In this document: positions 39,877 to 43,060 of the stretch, piece by piece | Numbering within the stretch: position 1 is the first letter of the stretch | Layout of the letters: each line of letters starts with the position of its first letter | DNA from: Pseudoxanthomonas sangjuensis | GTDB taxonomy: Bacteria > Pseudomonadota > Gammaproteobacteria > Xanthomonadales > Xanthomonadaceae | Length of the DNA: 43,060 nucleotides | Direction of reading: 5' to 3' | NCBI RefSeq assembly: GCF_010211755.1 | Contig: NZ_PDWR01000028.1 | Location: forward strand, 1 to 43,060 | Notes under the pieces: model-generated | What the model saw: the letters and a program-made list of their open reading frames with translations, nothing else | The model's database searches: none | What the model was told of the DNA's origin: nothing | Position numbers and translations under genes: made by a program

Positions 39877-40899
39877 ATGGCACTGAAGCGCCAGCCAGTC
39901 CGGGACGAACTGTCCGCGACGGTCCCCATTTCGATCGTCAATGGGTTCCTGTCGGGCGCCGACCGGTCCGCCATCGCGCGCCTGGCGGAACGATCGGGCA
40001 TTCCTCCCCGCCTGCTGGGGAAACCCGGCGCACGCGTGACCCAGGAGCAGTTCTCGACGCTTTACCGCCTGCTGGCCATCGAGTTCGACGACGAGATGCC
40101 GGGGATATTCAGCCGTCCGCTGCGCAGCGGTGCGCTCAAGTTCTTGTGCCTGAGCCTTCTCGATGCGCCGCGGCTCGAAGTGGCGCTCCACCGCTTCTGC
40201 CAGTTCTTCCGCCTGGTGCTGGACGATCTCGTGCTGACTTCCGGCCGCGGCAAGGATGTCGGCTACATCGAGCTGGTCGCATCCGGGCACGCGCCTGCCG
40301 CCACTCCCCTGGGGAAGATGCTGATGCTGAAGCTGGCGCACGGCGTGGCGTCGTGGCTGGTGCGGCGGAAGATGCATCTGGACAGGGTGTCGTTCGATTT
40401 CGCGCAACCTTCCCGGGCCAACGACTACCTGTACCTGTTCCCCGGACCCGTTCTTTTTTCCCAGCCGACGACCCGGATAACCTTCCCCGCCGACTTCCTC
40501 GAGCTTCCGGTACGCCAGCGGAAACCCGACCTCCGGCAATTCCTAGACCGCGCGCCCGAAGACTGGATCTTCGTCTCGTTCGCGGAAGAACTGACTTGCC
40601 ATCGCGTGCGCCAATGCATCGTCGCCGCACTTCCCGACATGCCGACGATCCACCGCGTGGCCAGGAACCTTCATTGTTCCGATCGCACGCTGTTCCGAAG
40701 GCTGTCCGCGGAAGGCACGACCTTCCAGGCGATCAAGGACGAGGTCCGCCGGGACATCGCCATCCGCCAGTTGACGCAGACGCAAGCGCCGATCTCGCAG
40801 ATCGCGGAAGCCGTCGGGTTCGACAATCCCACCGCCTTCCACCGGGCGTTTCGTGGCTGGACCGGAAGCACGCCCAGCATGTACCGGCACAAGGGCTGA
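39877..40899 (+). CDS. AraC-family transcriptional regulator (arabinose_bd-type N-terminus)
   Basis: Regulator of 340 residues. The N-terminal ~25-215 region (SGIPPRLLGKPGARVTQEQFSTLYRLL, DFLELPVRQRKPDL) resembles the ligand-binding domain of the OruR/ArgR-like branch. The C-terminal ~100 residues are the AraC double helix-turn-helix: IHRVARNLHCSDRTLFRRLSAEG and QIAEAVGFDNPTAFHRAFRGWTG followed by TPSMYR. ATG at 39877 has GAGG six bases upstream. Such regulators often sit beside the fatty-acid or acyl-CoA genes they control, and an acyl-CoA dehydrogenase gene follows 156 bases downstream on the same strand, so it is a likely local regulator. The inducer is unknown. Confidence 0.93.
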   Translation: MALKRQPVRDELSATVPISIVNGFLSGADRSAIARLAERSGIPPRLLGKPGARVTQEQFSTLYRLLAIEFDDEMPGIFSRPLRSGALKFLCLSLLDAPRLEVALHRFCQFFRLVLDDLVLTSGRGKDVGYIELVASGHAPAATPLGKMLMLKLAHGVASWLVRRKMHLDRVSFDFAQPSRANDYLYLFPGPVLFSQPTTRITFPADFLELPVRQRKPDLRQFLDRAPEDWIFVSFAEELTCHRVRQCIVAALPDMPTIHRVARNLHCSDRTLFRRLSAEGTTFQAIKDEVRRDIAIRQLTQTQAPISQIAEAVGFDNPTAFHRAFRGWTGSTPSMYRHKG

Positions 40900-41055
40900 C
40901 CGGGGCGCCCGCCTCCGTCGCCGCCGCAATCCCGGCTGGCGGTCTTTGTCATCACATTGGCGCTTTTGGGTAGCCCCCCCGGGCGCACTGTTCTTACGAT
41001 TCGCGTCCATGCAGGGCGAATGGCCCGTGCCCCCCACCGCCATCGGGAAACCGCC

Positions 41056-42846
41056 ATGACGTACGTCGCACCCGTAAAGGACATGACCTTCGTGCTGGAC
41101 CAGCTGGTCGGCATGGAGAACATCGCGCAGTTGCCGGGACTGGGCGACGCCACCGCGGACTTGGCCCGCTCCGTGATGGAGGAGTGCGCACGGCTCGGCC
41201 GCGAAGTCGTCGAACCGCTCAATTCCAGCGGCGACAGGAACCCCAGCCGCTGGGAGAACGGAGCAGTCTCGACCCCGCCGGGCTTCAAGGAAGCCTATCG
41301 CCAGTACGTCGACGGCGGCTGGCAGGGCATTTCCCATCCGGCCGAATACGGCGGCCAGGGGTTGCCGAAGGTGATCGGTACCCCATGCATGGAAATGCTG
41401 CAGTCCACCAACCTGGCATTCAGCCTCTGCCCGTTGCTGACGGACGGCGCCATCGAGGCCCTGCTCACCGCGGCATCCGACGAAGTGAAGGATCTCTACC
41501 TGTCCAAGCTGGTCAGCGGCGAATGGGCGGGAACGATGAACCTCACCGAGCCGCAGGCGGGTTCCGACCTCGCCCTGCTGCGTTCGCGCGCCGAGCCCCT
41601 CGAAGACGGAACCTACCGGATCTCCGGCACCAAGATCTTCATCACTTGGGGCGAGCACGACATGGCGGAAAACATCGTCCACCTCGTGCTGGCCAGGACG
41701 CCCGACGCCCCCGAAGGCATCAGGGGAATATCGCTGTTCGTGGTCCCGAAGCGCCTGGTCGCCAGCGACGGTTCGCTGGGTCCCCGCAACCGCGTCGATT
41801 GCGTATCCATCGAGCACAAGCTGGGGATCAGGGCGAGCGCAACCGCGGTCCTGCAATATGACGGCGCCATCGGGCATCTCGTCGGCGAGGAGAACCGCGG
41901 GCTGGAGTACATGTTCGTCATGATGAATGCCGCCCGCTTCGCGGTCGGCATGCAAGGCGTCGCCGTGTCCGAGGCGGCCTACCAGAAGGCCGTCGCCTAT
42001 GCGCGCGAACGGGTGCAAAGCCGCCCCGTCGACGGCTCTTCAAAACAGGCCGTGGCGATCATCCACCACCCGGACGTACGGCGCATGCTGATGAGCATGC
42101 GCGCCCTGACCGAGGGCGCGCGCGCGCTCGCATACGTCACGGCCGGGTATTCCGACCTCGCGCATCATTCCGCGGATCCTGCCAACCGCGCCGCCTATCG
42201 CTCGCTGTACGAATTCCTGGTCCCCGTCGTGAAAGGCTGGAGCACCGAATCGTCGGTGGACGTGGCCAACCTCGGCATCCAGGTCCATGGCGGGATGGGC
42301 TACATCGAGGAGACCGGCGCGGCGCAGTTCCTGCGCGACGCGCGCATTCTTCCGATCTACGAAGGCACCACGGCGATCCAGGCAAACGACCTGGTCGGGC
42401 GCAAGACGCTGCGCGACCGTGGCGCCGCGGCGAAGTCGTTGATAGGCATGATCGATGCCACGCTGGCCGACCTGGAAAAGGCCCGCGATACCCCAACTCC
42501 CGCAATCGAGTCGATGCGCCACAACCTGCGGTTGGGGCGGGATACCCTGGCCGACTCGGTCGAGTTCCTGCTGGCGCACGCCGATCGGCGCCCCAACGCG
42601 GTGTACGGCGCCGGCGTCCCCTACCTGAAGCTGTGCGGGCTGGTACTGTGCGGATGGCAGATGGCGCGCTCCCTGCTGGCCGCATTGGCCAACCGGGAAA
42701 GCGATCCGGAATTCCATTCCGCGAAGATCGCCACGGCGCATTTCTTCGCAACGCACCTGCTTCCGCAAGCCGTCGGTTACGCGACCGCCATCCAGGCGCC
42801 CGAAGGGCTGGGGGATGCGCTCGCCCTCGCCGAGTCGCAATTCTGA
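41056..42846 (+). CDS. Acyl-CoA dehydrogenase, long form with C-terminal extension
   Basis: FAD-dependent acyl-CoA dehydrogenase of 596 residues, catalysing the first oxidation of beta-oxidation. N-terminal helical domain ~30-155; FAD/substrate motif NLTEPQAGSD near 162-171; middle beta domain (ISGTKIFITWGEHD); C-terminal helical domain with catalytic Glu436 in IYEGTTAIQ, preceded by QVHGGMGYIEE. The extra ~130 C-terminal residues match the long subgroup typified by 3-methylmercaptopropionyl-CoA dehydrogenase (DmdC) and its Pseudomonas relatives, so chain-length preference is open. The chosen ATG begins MTYVAPVKDM, the usual start in this subgroup; ORF space upstream is not conserved-looking. 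It lies 87 bases before an ETF beta gene, which supplies its electron acceptor. Confidence 0.95.
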   Translation: MTYVAPVKDMTFVLDQLVGMENIAQLPGLGDATADLARSVMEECARLGREVVEPLNSSGDRNPSRWENGAVSTPPGFKEAYRQYVDGGWQGISHPAEYGGQGLPKVIGTPCMEMLQSTNLAFSLCPLLTDGAIEALLTAASDEVKDLYLSKLVSGEWAGTMNLTEPQAGSDLALLRSRAEPLEDGTYRISGTKIFITWGEHDMAENIVHLVLARTPDAPEGIRGISLFVVPKRLVASDGSLGPRNRVDCVSIEHKLGIRASATAVLQYDGAIGHLVGEENRGLEYMFVMMNAARFAVGMQGVAVSEAAYQKAVAYARERVQSRPVDGSSKQAVAIIHHPDVRRMLMSMRALTEGARALAYVTAGYSDLAHHSADPANRAAYRSLYEFLVPVVKGWSTESSVDVANLGIQVHGGMGYIEETGAAQFLRDARILPIYEGTTAIQANDLVGRKTLRDRGAAAKSLIGMIDATLADLEKARDTPTPAIESMRHNLRLGRDTLADSVEFLLAHADRRPNAVYGAGVPYLKLCGLVLCGWQMARSLLAALANRESDPEFHSAKIATAHFFATHLLPQAVGYATAIQAPEGLGDALALAESQF

Positions 42847-42933
42847 ACCCCGGCTTCGCGTGATTCCCGCCCCGCGGCCGTCCTCCGGCGGCGCGCTGGG
42901 CCAACCCATCGAGCAGAGAGTCCGAACACAGAC

Positions 42934-43060
42934 ATGAAAATTCTCGTCGCCTACAAGCGGGTGGTGGACTTCAACGTCCGCATCCAGGTCAAGCCGGACG
43001 GTTCCGGGGTGGTCACCGAGGGCGTCAAGCTCTCGCCCAACCCGTTCGACGAGATCGCGC
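42934..43060 (+). CDS. etfB: Electron transfer flavoprotein beta subunit, 3' end beyond the window
   Basis: The first 42 residues are present: [20 protein letters not shown], then [22 protein letters not shown], matching the conserved N-terminus of EtfB/FixA, including the KRV.D strand and the NPFDE motif. With EtfA (expected next) it carries electrons from acyl-CoA dehydrogenases to ETF-quinone oxidoreductase, which fits the gene upstream. The ribosome site is weak (GAGAG ~15 bases upstream). Confidence 0.95.
   Translation, partial: MKILVAYKRVVDFNVRIQVKPDGSGVVTEGVKLSPNPFDEIA

Noticed and set aside
40947-40975. Promoter TTGTCA with downstream -10 before the acyl-CoA dehydrogenase
   Set aside because: The -35 is acceptable but the hexamer at 17 bases (GGTAGC) is too poor to call.

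Overview
The window is GC-rich, densely coded gammaproteobacterial chromosome. The efflux, adhesin, phosphorelay and fatty-acid gene families, with a CRP/Clp-type operator, fit Xanthomonadales (Lysobacter/Luteimonas-like). That placement is an inference from gene content, not from a marker gene. The first ~92 bases are not genomic: they contain a near-complete Nextera sequencing adapter, so the window starts at a contig end.

Layout. (1) 94-4479, + strand: RND efflux adaptor (5' end lost) and AcrB-type pump, closed by a clear terminator; then a small YCII-like protein (4663-5016). (2) 5209-18688, - strand, read right to left: a BapA-like type I secreted adhesin with a 279-residue Asp-Ala tract, then TolC-like, ABC and HlyD-like secretion proteins with ATGA overlaps, then an unusual cytoplasmic protein that fuses an alpha/alpha-barrel-like region, an M15 (VanY-like) peptidase and a MurF-like ligase. 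A CRP/Clp box, a -10 element and a palindrome lie upstream of the adhesin. (3) 19018-31914, - strand: a 4298-residue autotransporter with its own terminator, preceded by a leader with C13 and C9 homopolymer tracts, a GTGA-N6-TCAC dyad and a 47-base element that recurs upstream of a second gene. (4) 32393-39742: sulfotransferase, a small HPt-like protein lacking the phospho-acceptor His, a NarL-type response regulator and an unorthodox hybrid kinase on the - strand, and a divergent REC-EAL c-di-GMP phosphodiesterase on the + strand. The two divergent promoters appear to share one -35 region. (5) 39877-43060, + strand: AraC-family regulator, acyl-CoA dehydrogenase and the start of electron-transfer flavoprotein beta.

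How it may work together (inference): regions 2-4 look like a surface-attachment island. Two giant adhesins are exported by different routes, and a Bvg-like phosphorelay plus a c-di-GMP phosphodiesterase sit beside them. The CRP-type site could link adhesin expression to c-di-GMP through Clp. The least explained element is the peptidase/MurF-like fusion at the end of the type I secretion operon. The degenerate HPt protein and the repeated upstream element are the next most interesting.
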